Assembly: GCA_031772625.1 (NCBI GenBank)
Contig: CM062814.1
Span: 364,657,750 to 364,721,749 of the forward strand
Direction: 5' to 3'
Source of the DNA: Pinus tabuliformis
Lineage: Eukaryota; Streptophyta; Pinopsida; Pinales; Pinaceae
Length of the DNA: 64,000 bases
Shown here piece by piece: positions 47,437 through 58,706 of this stretch (positions are counted from its first letter, which is position 1; every line of letters starts with the position of its first letter). Below the pieces are notes generated by a model. The model made no database searches and was not told the DNA's origin. It saw only the letters and a program-made list of their open reading frames with translations. The translations under genes and the position numbers were made by a program.

Positions 47437-48062
47437 GGGCATTTTTGAGGTCTAAAATGTGCCTCATAAGAAAAATGTACAACCAGAATAAACTTTATAA
47501 GAACCAATAGGATTCAAGATGATGATATAAACCATGGGGGATGATTCACCATTTTGGGAGTAAAAAAGTAAAGGTATTAAAAAATAATAAAATAATAAAA
47601 CTACCTTTTTAACTCGTATTTTCAACTGATCTTGCTAAGTTTTTACTCAAATTTCGAGCAGGACTACTCATTGGATACAAAATTTAACTCATCATCGAAG
47701 GAGTACTCATGTTGCATACTTTCGATGGACCCTGCTACACGAAAAATGAGAAATACATGAAAAAAATGATTGCAATCACGTTTTTTCATGTATTTGTCAT
47801 TTTGCGTGTAGCAGGGTCCATCGAAAGTATGCAACATGAGTACTCCTTGGATGAGAAATCAAATTCTTCATCTAATGAGTGTTGTCACCTGAAATTTGAG
47901 CAAACCCATAGGGAGATAACTTTAAAGTATGAGTTGAAAAAATAGTTTTTTCTTTTTTCCCTCTAAAATTTGATGATGTAATCTAATCTTATTTTATTTT
48001 ATTATTTCCACTATTATTTTATACTTTCCTTAGGAGGCCCATTTTAGACCTCAAAACTCCCA
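47437..48062 (+). mobile_element. Palindromic MITE, copy 1
   Basis: This 626 bp element has inverted ends (left near gaggtctaaaatgtgcctc, right near gaggcccattttagacctc) and TA at each junction. Its centre is a long inverted repeat (about 47,705-47,845): ttgcatactttcgatggacc is mirrored by ggtccatcgaaagtatgcaa. It has no coding capacity. The TA flanks suggest the Tc1/mariner (Stowaway-like) or a similar superfamily, but the family is not settled. Copies 2 (51,479-52,046, inverted) and 3 (63,271-63,680) share all parts. Confidence 0.8.
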
Positions 48063-48600
48063 TAATGTAAGGGGAGGGTTCCCCTAGCCCTTTCGTTGTC
48101 TGTCCATATCCAATTAAAGGAGGGCACATATTGATTTTTATTCTTCATTTATTTTTTTCTCCATCATCTGTCTTGCATGCAAAATACCTAATAAATTCCC
48201 ACGCATTAATCATCTCCAAATATATCAAGAAAGCTTCTTCATCCCAACAAAGAATTTTCTCTTAACATGAGCACCCGAACCTAGGTCTTAAACTTAGCAC
48301 CCAAGCCTAGGTATAAACATATTCACAGGGCATGGTTAAAGTTAACTCCGATCAAAACCCCAACCATTGAATAAAAATGGCATGTTCTTTTCTTTAGCCC
48401 TTTGTTAAAAATGCATAAAACCTTGGACGAATGTCCATGCGCTCAAGATATGAATAGCGATCTAAGCCAATGGTGTCTATTCATTGACGATAACTACATT
48501 ATGTCGTGGTTTGTTAATGTATGCTTAATACTTAATTTTTTCTTGGTTCAAAAGCTTTATATTTTTCTGAAAGCTTTCCTTAAAGCCAGCAAGAATTCAT
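48063..48600. other. No recognised gene
   Basis: The stretch is mixed to AT-rich. A short duplicated segment (cacccgaacctaggt and cacccaagcctaggt) lies at 48,272-48,315. I see no domain. It may be the far upstream part of the Penelope-like fragment that follows. Confidence 0.3.
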
Positions 48601-49270
48601 TGGTCAAGTAAAACCCCAAAGATCGAGTCTCAAGGGTTCATCTACCTTTCAACCAAGGGACTACTGATAAGATTGCAAGGATTCTTAGGAGGCATAATGT
48701 TCCCTCTACCTTCAGACCCCTTAACACAATTCGTAGATCCCTCCGGTCGGTAAAGGACCCGGTCAAGCCCAAGGACATGAAAGGTGTCTATGTTATTCCA
48801 TGTTCATGTGGGACCCCCTATATTGGTGAGACTAGTTGTTCTATTAATCAGAGGATTAATGAGTACTCAGCCGACATAAAACATGGGAGGATCTGATCTT
48901 CTACCTTAGCAGAGAATGCTAAAAAGACGAAGCATCACGTATGTATTGAGGATGCTCGTGTTATTCCTAGGGTTGCTCAGTTTCATCACCAGAAATTTAG
49001 GGAAGCCACTGAGAATAAAAAAAGGCCAAGCAATCTCAATAGAGATGACGGCTGGAAAATTAGCAGTTGGATCCCTGCGCTCTCTTCCTAGTCGTTTCCC
49101 CTTGCCCCTGCTCCTTATGGTGTTCTTCCCCCTCATTTTCTGGATCGTCGGTATTTCCTTTTCTATCATCCCTTTGATTTTTATGTTTTAATTTTTATGT
49201 TCGCCTGTTCTATTTCACTTCTTCTCGATTGATATTAAGAACATTATTGTTTGTTTAAGAAATAAAAATC
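48601..49270 (+). mobile_element. Penelope-like element fragment with GIY-YIG endonuclease
   Basis: In one frame, about 48,636-49,080 gives STFRPLNTIRRSLRSVKDPV and KDMKGVYVIPCSCGTPYIGE. These contain GVY (48,783-48,791) and YIG (48,819-48,827), the two hallmark strands of a GIY-YIG nuclease. INQRINEYSADIKHGR, LAENAKKTKHHVCIEDARVI and NLNRDDGWKISSWIP follow. This is the C-terminal nuclease of Penelope-like retroelements, which cuts the target for insertion. The RT domain is not present upstream, so only the 3' end survives, with at least one break. Canonical Penelope-like elements with this nuclease have been reported in conifers, which supports the host guess. Confidence 0.85.
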
Positions 49271-50120
49271 CTTTTACAAAAAAATTCTTTACCTCAATAT
49301 TGATGAAGGATTTTTAAGATGAGAACTACCAATTTAAAACAAGCTACTTTCTTTCTCCTCATTGGTTTAGTTAATTTGGGGAAATTTACCACTTATCCTT
49401 GGTCCATTATTCAACTACCTTAATAAAGTATCCTTTAATGAATTATTATTATTTATTTAATTAGATAGTTTTATGTTTAAGGCTAAGTTTATATTTATTT
49501 TAATAGCTTTATTAATAAGATCGATTAATAGGTTTAACAACAATTAGTTGTTATGGTAATAACTATAACAATACTAACTTACAATTAAATATTTATATTT
49601 AATATTAGCCCTTTTGATTAAATAAAATTAAAACTAACTTACAATTAGCTAAATATTTAATTATATAATTTTAATATAGTATTTAATATTTAATTATATA
49701 ACTCTTATATAAATTTAAGATCAACCCTTTTGATTCAAATTAATTAAATACGTTACCTTATTTATATAGATATTAAACTAACTTTCAATTAACTATTTAA
49801 TTCTATTTAAATTTAATATTAGTCCCTTTTCATTTCTCATAATTAAAACTAACTTACAATTAGTTTACTAATTATTTAATTATATAACTTATATATAAAT
49901 TTAATATTAGTACTTTTGATTCATATTGATTAAATACATTACCTAATTTATATATGATATTAAACTAACTTTCAATTAACTAACTAAATATTTATTTATA
50001 TAACTTGAATATAAGTCCTTTCAGTAACTAATTGATTCCTATTAATTAATTATATACATTACCTTATTTAAATATGGTAATAGGCATATAACTGACTTAC
50101 TAACTATTTAACCAATTATG
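49271..50120. repeat. AT-rich region with decayed repeats
   Basis: Segments close to aactaacttacaatta or aactaactttcaattaac recur near 49,570, 49,630, 49,775, 49,855 and 49,965. They are each followed by atttaattatata-type sequence and ccttttgatt. The spacing is irregular (about 60-220 bases), with a best longer period near 186 bases. It looks like a much decayed tandem or locally duplicated repeat. No coding signal is seen. Confidence 0.5.
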
Positions 50121-50567
50121 TTTTCCTGTCCCTATCCCTTGGTCCAATCCAGTTAGTTGTTTCCTAGTCAAATATAGCCGTTAGCCAATCTAGTTGCCAA
50201 GTTGAATATAGTTGTTGCCTGGTCAAATATAGTAGTTGGATGTTCTGCTCTATCTATTTAACATGCAACTAGGATCTGATTCTTCAACTTGTCCTAACGA
50301 TGAACCACACTTGTTGGTTCGAAGCACATCTATAAATGCATTCTAATGTGATTTATGCCAAAAATTTTTCTCAAAAAACTTAATATGGATCACAAAAGCC
50401 TAAATTCAACAACTTCACATATGTTATTTGCCAAATACACCAAAAATATAATCACATAGAATGAAAAAAACTTAACCAAAAAAGTGAATTAATCATGTAA
50501 AATAAACTAATAAAATAATTCTACATATAATTCTTTTATAAAATATTAAATTAACGAGTTAAATCCA

Positions 50568-50587
50568 TATATATATATATATATATA
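50568..50587. repeat. TA dinucleotide microsatellite
   Basis: About ten uninterrupted AT/TA units lie in AT-rich surroundings. Confidence 0.9.
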
Positions 50588-50843
50588 AATGGAAGTATAT
50601 TTAACTTTTATAAATCCTTTAATTATTAGAAAAAATAATACATTATATTTAAATATAATACGAAATGCACAACTTTCTATATGCGTGTTTCTCCGCAAAA
50701 ATATATATTACTAATTTTTAGTTATGCATTTCATATTGGATGTTTTGGAAAAGATTATTACAAAAATTGATTTAAATTATTTAGTTGTAAAGAAATATCC
50801 TTTGTGACTCCATCAATTTAATTTTTTTTAATTAGAAATTATG

Positions 50844-50847
<4 letters not shown>

Positions 50848-50877
<30 letters not shown>
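50848..50877. repeat. TA dinucleotide microsatellite
   Basis: About fifteen uninterrupted TA units lie in AT-rich surroundings. Confidence 0.9.
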
Positions 50878-50882
<5 letters not shown>

Positions 50883-51162
50883 AAAATTTTAAATAACAAA
50901 TTTATCAAAACATGAAAAATATCCACTCATATCTCATGTGGAAATTAATATTATTAACTCAAAAGTTAAACAAGGCGAGTGTGATGTTATAATTAACGCA
51001 TATTGTATAACACCTAAATCTTTACCCGCTCAAGAGAACGTGCAAGTGTTACCACGTTTTCATTATATGAATTATTATAATAGAGAGTGGCCTTGAAAAA
51101 CTATCAAGATCCACGAATTATTACGCCAAAGGTAGTCTATATAAAGGAATGTTTGCCCACCG

Positions 51163-51359
51163 ATCATAGTTTGCCATTCTTATTTCCAACCCCATAGAAA
51201 ATTTATTGCGCCTGATATGCGTCGGAGATAGCCCCATATAACACGCCATTTTTTTCTATAGTCATCACCACGCGCGTGTTATATCTGCCTATCTCTGCCG
51301 CATGTCAGGGCGCAATAAATTTTCTATGGGGTTGGAAATAGGAATCGCCATCATAGTTT
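51163..51359. mobile_element. Hairpin MITE with 10 bp target duplication (MULE-like)
   Basis: The element occupies 51,173-51,349. Its arms, about 55 bases each, are nearly perfect inverted repeats: tatttccaaccccatagaaa on the left and tttctatggggttggaaata on the right. A loop of about 60 bases lies between them. It is flanked by identical atcatagttt at 51,163-51,172 and 51,350-51,359. Target duplications of 8-11 bp and long inverted ends are typical of Mutator-like elements. It has no coding capacity. Confidence 0.8.
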
Positions 51360-51478
51360 GTCCTACACATGTACTTTTGTTGTCAGTGTATTATTGATAT
51401 GTGAATGTCCTCGAGGAAAATGATAAGAGGTTGGCCAATTGAATAGATATACGTCGACCATCAAAGAGATGATTGTTA

Positions 51479-52046
51479 GTGGAATTTTGAAGTTTAAAAT
51501 GGGTTTTTTAAGGAAATTATAGAATAATAGTGGAAATAATAAAATAAGATTAGATTACATCATCAAATTTTAGAGGGAGAAAATAAACTATTTTTTCAAC
51601 TCATATTTTCAACTTATTTCTCTAAGGTTTTACTCAAATTTTGAGTTGGATTACTCGGTAGATGAAAAATTTAATTCCTCATCCAAGGAGTACTCATGTT
51701 GCATACTTTTGATCGTAATTTTTTTATGTATTTCTATTTTTTCATGTAGCAGGGTCCATCGAAAGTATGCAACACAGATACTCCTTTAATCGAGAATTAA
51801 ATTTTGCATCAAAGGAGTACTCCCGCTCAAAATTTGAGTAAAACTTTAGGGAGATAAGTTGAAAATATGGGTTGAAAACGTAGTTTTATTATTTTATTAT
51901 TTTTTAATCTTTTAATCTTTTTACTCTAAAAATGGTGAATCACCCCCCATGGTTGACATCATAATCTTGAATCCATTGGTTCTTATAAAAATTATTTTGC
52001 TTGTATATTTTTCTTAGGAGGCCCATTTTAGACCTCAAAATTCTCC
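51479..52046 (-). mobile_element. Palindromic MITE, copy 2 (inverted relative to copy 1)
   Basis: Its left arm (ataatagtggaaataataaa, near 51,524) is the reverse complement of the right arm of copy 1. Its right arm (gaatccattggttcttat) matches the left arm of copy 1. The central palindrome and terminal repeats are present, with TA at the ends. So the element has distinct arms and the copies insert in both orientations. Confidence 0.8.
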
Positions 52047-52466
52047 TAATGGCGTGGTACTTTTCACTAGCTTCACCACGTATGACAGAGAAATCACACT
52101 CGTCTCTTTCATTTTGGTTTCAACACATGCCAACACAAACCCGTTTCTGAAGAAACCGCCAGGAAGTTGAGGCTGAATTCTCTTTCGAACATTCATGCTA
52201 AAGAGAAGTTTGATGGTCTACATACTCAAAATGTCCATGGCTTATATCCAACATCTCCGGACATGACAGAAGATCATGTAAAAGGACATGCATTTACTAG
52301 TCAAATCCCTAAAAACGATTTTCTTAAGCATATGGAGGTATCGATAATTGCATACAGTCTCAATCGCTCGTTTAAATTACAAAAATCCTAGACTTGATTA
52401 AATTTAGGATGTGAGTATTCAACCCAATGTGGGCATCTATGGTGAATCAAGTGCCTCCACGACATT
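52047..52466 (+). other. Unassigned stretch with a 75-codon open frame
   Basis: An open plus-strand frame at about 52,167-52,391 includes IHAKEKFDGLHTQNVHGLYP and PKNDFLKHMEVSIIAYSLNR. The composition looks protein-like, and a gaggtatc sequence near 52,337 could be a splice donor. I do not recognise a family. It may be an exon remnant or chance. It directly adjoins element H. Confidence 0.2.
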
Positions 52467-54192
52467 TGATCCAAATCTTTTACTTCATAGATGCATACAT
52501 ACTTGTATTTAAAAGAGCATATAGCCAAGTAACATAGACACACGAAAAGAAGTCTAAATCAAAACCAACATGAGATCAAAGCCACAAGATGATTTGATTA
52601 TGAAGTTTACCTAATCTGCTACGTCTCTGAGATGTACTCAATGTGTGGGGGATGGGGGGCAAGAAACGGGGTCTCGTTCATTAAATGGAAGCAAAAATAA
52701 ATTACAATCAACTTTACATAAATGACCCTTATACCTCCATTTTCTAGCATTCACAGAAAGTGAAAAGTTTGTTGCAGAAACAGATATCACCGTTGGATTC
52801 GTTGCGTGAAATCATGTCAAACAATTATAAACTCGACCATTTTCTGACACCGACGAAATATGACCCCTCGGGAACCTCAAAGATTCCCTTAAAGATTCCT
52901 TCCTGGAGATGGGCAAAAAGTACGTTTCTCGGATGAAAAATGTGAGCACACCACTGCACTTCCTGCAAAATTCTGAGAAAAATTACTATAAAGTTGATAT
53001 CTTTCCACCTCTGTCAAAAATCAACCTCCAAGGGAATATTTTAGATTCCTCAAAATTATGTAAAGATTCCTCACTGCTAATTGCCTGAAATTATGTTGCT
53101 TAGATGAAGAAATGGAGCACACCATCATGTTCCTTGTGAAATTATGGTTCGTTTGAGTATAAATTTGACATGAATCTGACACTGTGAAAAATCACCCTCC
53201 ACGGAATCTTTTAGATTCCTCATTGCTGCATGGAATCTTCTAGGGGGTATTCCCTTGGAATATTCTCATATTGAAAAACATGCCTATCCTAGCGCACTTC
53301 TGGCTTGACTCCTAGTTCTGCTCATTCTCCGCTTCCTATGCTCTAGGCCAACGAATTAATTCGGTTTAAAAACACCTTGTCGGGTGGAGAATACAAGGAA
53401 AGCCCATTTGGGCATATGGCTAGGTCATTTGGCTTGGAGGGCAAAGGTCTGGGGGGTAAGCCTGTGCGGCAGCACCAAATAACACGTGCTTTTAATTTTT
53501 TGGGGCGTGCTTTTTTAAATAGTTGGTGCATGGTTTGAATAGGGAGGTGGTCAACGTTGTTTAAACATTGGCAGGGGCTGTCGATAGTCATTTAGCACTT
53601 TGTATCTTGTGTTATGGTATCGGGTCGCCCGGGTGGCAGGGCGACCAACTAGTTGGGCAGGTTCAAACATCGTCGCCCCCGGTAATATTTAATATATGCG
53701 ACATATGGTTGTCACGACCATGGGCCATGGGAGGGGTCTCGAGCCAGTGACATGCCTCGACGAAAATATTAAATATATATGATAATGACCTTTAGCGAGA
53801 GTGACAAGGGTGACAGCCTGCCACCCCAACTTTTATACATTTTTTTATTTTTTTAATATTAATAGTTAAAATTTTGATGGCAATTTTTAAGTGTCACTGG
53901 AAAAATTGAATAGGTGATAATTTTTCCCATTCCAACCTTCGAATACCATGCGCCGACCCTTTGCCAAACTATTGCCTTGTTAGTAACTACCATTGGGCCT
54001 AGTTTGATCAGAAATTTGACCAACTATATATTGAGAATACGAACTCAGATTTGAGTGTTATTCCCGACGTTGGAATCAAGATGATGAGAATCACGATATG
54101 GTCCTAATTTGAATTTGATGTAAAAACTTTGGTTTTTGAGCTTTTCAAAGACCACTTCTGAATTCTGAGCATTTCTGGAGCCACCTAGATAA
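52467..54192 (-). repeat. Element H left (3') LTR
   Basis: It aligns throughout with 56,544-58,277, for example the gattccttcctggagatggg and ctggagccacct segments. It is preceded by acatt. Confidence 0.8.
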
Positions 54193-55330
54193 TTCCTCCC
54201 CACTGAGGAGTTGTTGCTCCTCCAAAAGCATGAATAATCTACAGCAACATGTGTCCATGTCAAGAAATACTTTAAACATTTGTATTCCATGCAAATTGGG
54301 TACATTCTTTGCAATCACATACAAAACCACACATGACTCAAACAACCCCATACTTGCCAAGAGTTTATAACACACACTCTTTGGTCAAGTTTACATCATA
54401 ATAGAAACTGATACCCAAACTATCAAAAAAATGTCAGAAAGATCATTTATTGTTTTAAGTGATGGAAAACACATAATCACTTTTACAATAATTTGCAACA
54501 AATAATTTAGAAAATGCGGCTATAACAAGCTACCATATCTAGTAAAACCATCTCTTACTCAACAAAGTGAACCACTAGGAATATGATGGATTTGCTTGTT
54601 GAACATCTTCACTAGTTGGTTTCTTTAACAATGCTTTTTGGGCAGGAGTATCTAATACATGACTCTCTAGTGTACATCGTCATTGTAGTAACTACAATGA
54701 TTCTTCCTCCTCCAAAATTTTTGGATTGTTGCGGAATGCTTATTCCTAGTGCTCCTATGATAAGTGCTCATGGAATCCTCACTATCACTACAATATGATG
54801 AGGTGCTCCCATCATTCATCGTTGGTTGGTCACTGGTTGTCTTGGAGCTCTCTTGAACCTCTTTTGTAACATACCCAAGTCCTACATAATGACGCAATTC
54901 CTCCACTTTGATGGGATTCACAATGCCCTGGACATTGATGTCGAGGCCTTTCCCCTGATACCCCATGTTATTCAACAATTTTGATCCAATTCTTGTAGTA
55001 TGTTTCTAAAAAGTAGTGAAATCATTGTCATAAAAAGTACATGAAATTGAAGAATGAATTTTTGCCTCAAGCTTGTTATGTTGCAACTTTTCCAAGGCCG
55101 CCTCCTTGGTTTGTAATTGATGTTGCAACCTTTTTTTCTCCTTATCTTCTTCTTGTTGGAGTCTTCTTAGTTCAACATTGTCTTCTTGAATTCTTTGGTT
55201 GACCTCTTTGATTTCTTCGAGCCATGCCGCATTTGGTTCCCTTTTCATTTTTGCCACAACATTAGCTGAAATATTTGTCTCATCGCCCGAATTGGAACCC
55301 AAGTCGATAGTCCATGTTTTGAAATCCAAA
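54193..55330 (-). mobile_element. Element H coiled-coil and G-patch-like segments
   Basis: On the minus strand, about 55,050-55,250 encodes a charged heptad-like helix (NQRIQEDNVELRRLQQEED, KKRLQHQLQTKEAALEKLQ). About 54,870-54,978 reads LLNNMGYQGKGLDINVQGIV followed by LRHYVGLGYV, closely matching the G-patch pattern (a glycine-rich RNA-binding module). A serine/aspartate-rich tail follows. G-patch modules are known next to protease in some betaretroviruses. Here the region stands where protease and pol would be expected. Domain identity is by eye. Confidence 0.6.
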
Positions 55331-56500
55331 GAGCTGAAATATTCATTTCATCAGCAGATTCCAATCCCAATTCAATTGGTCCAACACCTACAAACCCCAT
55401 AATTATGATCCTCCCACCATCCTTTGTTTCAGATTCTTGGTCTTGCTGCATAGTTGCAACTATCTTCTGCTTCTCTTTTCTATCGTTCTTCCTAGGCCTC
55501 AATTCTGGATGTAGTTTCCAGCAATTCTCCTCATCATGCCCTTCTTTCTCACAATGAGTACAAGAGGGCCTTTCTTCTCTACCCTTAACTATTGCTTTCT
55601 TCTTCAGGTGGTCATCTTGCTCATGCTTCCCCCTGCTTTTAAGATGTACAACCTTCACACTATATTCATCAAGATACTTAGGTTAAAATAATAACAACGA
55701 ATTATGTAAATAACTATGCAAAAAGCCAATATATTTCATCAATGTCTCAGAACTGTCGAGTGGAGCATTCAATACTCATGCTTGTTTTCTAAACTCCTCT
55801 GTAAACATTTGAACAATTTCACCTTTACTTTGTTTCAAATGTTTTTATTCCATCATGGCCTTCTATCCATAACACAATGGCCATAGATTTCCTCTTAAAG
55901 TAGAAATGAACTTAGACCAAGATGGAATAATTTTATGACTACTATTACCACCTTGTTGCAGCTTGCCTTCCCACTAGATGAGAGTAGTGCCACTCAATCG
56001 AAGGGACACTAGTTGGATCTTAGCTTCATCCTCTTTGATTTGTTTTATGTGGAAATATACTTCAACCTGTCTTATTTAGTTATCTAGATTTTCTGCATTA
56101 CATTCTCCACTAAATACAAGTAAATAAAACTTGAAATCTAGCTTAAAACAGGGTTTTTTAGATGCATTCCTATGATGTCTTCTAGAATGAAGAGAAAAGG
56201 AAGAAGAACACATTTCACTGGATGACAGAGAGGGAGGGGGATCTTCTCCTCCCCCTCATGATTTACCGAAGCATGAACGTCTGGTTCTTTTTTCTTAGGC
56301 TTGATTGTCTTCTCATATTCTTAAAAAAACTTATCAAAGTTCTCTACCATGGTGAAGAGGATCTTAAGATAATTTCGCTCTTCCTCCAATCGAGCTTCCT
56401 CATTTGCCATGTTCTCTCTTCGTGTTGCACACACCACTTCAGTATCAAAGGATTTGAATATTCCTTCTCATATTTGGAGCTTGTTCTTGGTTAGCATTCA
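55331..56500 (-). mobile_element. Element H gag region with zinc knuckle
   Basis: On the minus strand there is a gag core with WWEGKLQQGG near 55,960 and a CTHCEKEGHDEENCWKLHPE knuckle near 55,530. The latter is almost identical in pattern to the knuckle of element I (CKHCSKERHNEANCWKLHPK). A MANEEARLEEERNYLKILF-like start lies near 56,410. The gag is broken in many places. Confidence 0.75.
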
Positions 56501-56527
56501 CTCATGCAACTCACATCAAAAAGGCCC

Positions 56528-56539
56528 TCTCTGATACCA
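56528..56539 (-). other. Primer binding site of element H (tRNA-iMet type)
   Basis: TGGTATCAGAGA on the minus strand lies four bases after the LTR end. It matches the complement of the initiator tRNA-Met 3' end. Confidence 0.75.
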
Positions 56540-56543
56540 AATT

Positions 56544-58277
56544 TTATCCAGATATTTTACTTCATGGATGCATACAAAATTGCATTTAAAAGAGCATGTA
56601 ACTAAGTAATAAAGACACATGAAAAGAAGTGGAAATCAAAAGCGACATGAGATCAAATGGACAAGACGATTTGATTATGGAGTTCACCCAATGTGGGCTA
56701 TGTATCTTAGCCCTGCTCAATGTGGGCGGGGTGGACAAGGGTGGGCGGGGGGGGTCTTTCATTAAATTGTAGTAGAAACAAATTACAATCAACTTTACAG
56801 AAATGACCCTTATACCTCCATTTTCCAATGTGGACTAAAAATAAAAATATTAGTTGTAGAAACGAACATCACCGTTGGAATCGTAGCGCAAAATTGTGTC
56901 AAGTGACTATAAAGTGTGCCCATTTCTGACACCGATGAAATCTAGACCCTCAGGAATCTCGAAGATTCCCCAAAAGATTCCTTCCTGGAGATGGGTGAAA
57001 AATTCATTGCTCAAATGAAAATTTTGAGCACACCACTGCACTTCCTACGAAAATCTGAAGAAAAAAATGACCATAATGTCGACATCTTTCTGCCTCTGTA
57101 AAAAATCAATGTCCAAGGGAATCTTTTACATTCCTCAAGATTCTGTAAAGATTCCTCATTGTTTCCCGCTGAAATTTTTCTCCTCAGATGAGGAAACAGA
57201 CCACACCATCATGTTACCTACGAATTTGTTGTTCTTTTGAGTATAAAATTGACATGAATCTGACACTGTAAAAAATTACCCTCTAGTGAATCTTTTAGAT
57301 TCCTCACTACTGCATGGAATATTTTGTAGAATATTCTAGGGAATATTCTTGTCTCAAAAAATGTGCCTGACCTAGTGCAGTTCTTCCTGAGCTCCTAGGT
57401 CCGCTCGGCCTCCACTTCGTTTGTTTCGAGCCAATGAATTAACTCAGTTTATAAACACATTGGTGGGTGGAGAATACAAGGAAAGCCCATTTGGCCATAT
57501 GGCTAGGTTCTATGGCTTGGAGGGAGGAGGTCCCAGGGTCAAGCTGATGGGCCTCCCCTGAATAGCACACATTTTAATTTTTTTGTGCACGTTTTGTTAA
57601 TGTTATTGCGCTAGGTTTAAATTAGGAGGCCATCGATGTTGTTTAACCATTGGCGATGGTTGTCGATAGATGGCTAGCGCTTCGTGTGTTGTGTTATGGT
57701 ATGGGACCACCAATGTGGCAAGCCAACTAGCTGGTCATACGGGTTCAAACCCAGCTAACCGTGGTTATATTTAATATATGCAACATATGGTTGTAATGAT
57801 CGTGGGATGTGGGTGGGGTCCCGGGTCAGCCGCAGACCCCAGATGCAATTATTAAATATTTATGATAACGACCTTTGGTAGGGCTAGCAGGGGTGGAAGC
57901 TCTTTAACCAAAATTATATATATATATTTTTTATTTTTTTAATATTAATAGTTAAAATTTTAGTAGTGAATTTAAGGGTCACCGAAAAAATTAAAGAGGC
58001 GATAAATTCTCCTGTTCTGACCACTGAATTACATGTGCCGACCCCTTAACAAATTGTTGCCTCGTTAGTTACTTTTACTGGGCTGAGTTTTACCAAAACT
58101 TTGATAGGCTATACCTTGATCATACAAACTCATATTTTAGTGTCGTTCATGCCGTTGGAATTAGGATGATGATTGATATGATTTGGCCCTGGTTTGACTT
58201 CAATCCAAGAATTTTGATTTTTGAGCTTTTCGAAGGCCACTTCGGAATTTTGAGAGTTTCTGGAGCCACCTGGATCA
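56544..58277 (-). repeat. Element H right (5') LTR
   Basis: It is the counterpart of 52,467-54,192. It ends GGATCA in plus reading and is followed by acata, then directly by the BAHD gene remnant. Confidence 0.8.
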
Positions 58278-58706
58278 ACATAGGATGAGCTAAAACCATG
58301 GTTCCCCATTTATCCATGTCCACAAATGCATGCAAAAATTGTGAACTTCCAAGCCCATCACACAAGCAGTGGCTAAATCCCACACAGAAAAGAAACCCTC
58401 CAGATCTCATTCGCGTGACCTACACTGACAAACGAATGTTACAGATCATTCAAATACATATATACACTTAGTTGTTTCTTGAATAGGAGATAAAGTTACC
58501 TGAACCACCCATGGTGGAATTCCCACAAAGTTATCAACATCGACCTTATACAATAGCTTCTTCCAAGTCTTGCAAGATTTCTAACACAATGGAATTTTTC
58601 GATGGTTAAATTCATGGAAGCTTCAAAAAATACAACCCCTTGTCCATTGCATATGACATCTAACATACCATTTCTCTTGATTTGCATGTCACATGATCTT
58701 CTTAAA
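58278..58706 (-). pseudogene. BAHD acyltransferase remnant (two partial exons and an intron)
   Basis: On the minus strand a first partial exon (about 58,706-58,500) reads MQIKRNGMLDVICNGQGVVF and FEAS, the BAHD N-terminal pattern. It ends in a NFVGIPPWVVQ segment. An 80 bp intron with GT...AG ends (58,420-58,499) follows in phase 0, at a site commonly occupied in this family. The next exon starts VTRMRSGGFLFCVGFSHCLC and continues DGLGSSQFLHAF, containing the catalytic HxxxDG motif (HCLCDG). BAHD enzymes transfer acyl groups from CoA thioesters in the cytosol. The first exon needs a frame change near 58,560, and the C-terminal half with DFGWG is missing. The fragment is wedged between elements H and I, so it is a pseudogene. 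The substrate cannot be inferred. Confidence 0.8.

Larger units (their letters stand above)
50121..51162. other. AT-rich intergenic stretch
   Basis: No gene is seen. Short similar segments (gtcaaatatag and gttgaatatag) occur three times at 50,165-50,235. Two TA dinucleotide runs are listed separately. Confidence 0.4.
52467..58277 (-). mobile_element. Element H: gag-only gypsy-type element with G-patch-like region
   Basis: LTRs of about 1.73 kb (52,467-54,192 and 56,544-58,277) have matching TGATCC / GGATCA-type termini. They flank a 2.35 kb minus-strand internal region. The primer site is of tRNA-Met type, and the flanks are acatt and acata (near-perfect duplication). Only gag, a coiled-coil segment and a G-patch-like segment are recognisable. 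Protease, RT, RNase H and integrase are absent, so H looks non-autonomous. The LTRs differ by roughly 18% over 150 aligned bases, so H is old. Its gag is broken in many places. Its gag and LTR style match element I. Confidence 0.8.

Noticed and set aside
48916-49191. Plus-strand frame of 91 codons with a hydrophobic end
   Set aside because: It overlaps the Penelope-like nuclease in another frame and continues into its AT-rich tail. No independent evidence.
52167-52391. Possible host exon beside element H
   Set aside because: The frame looks protein-like but I could not match it to any family or confirm splice sites, so it is listed only as an unassigned stretch.
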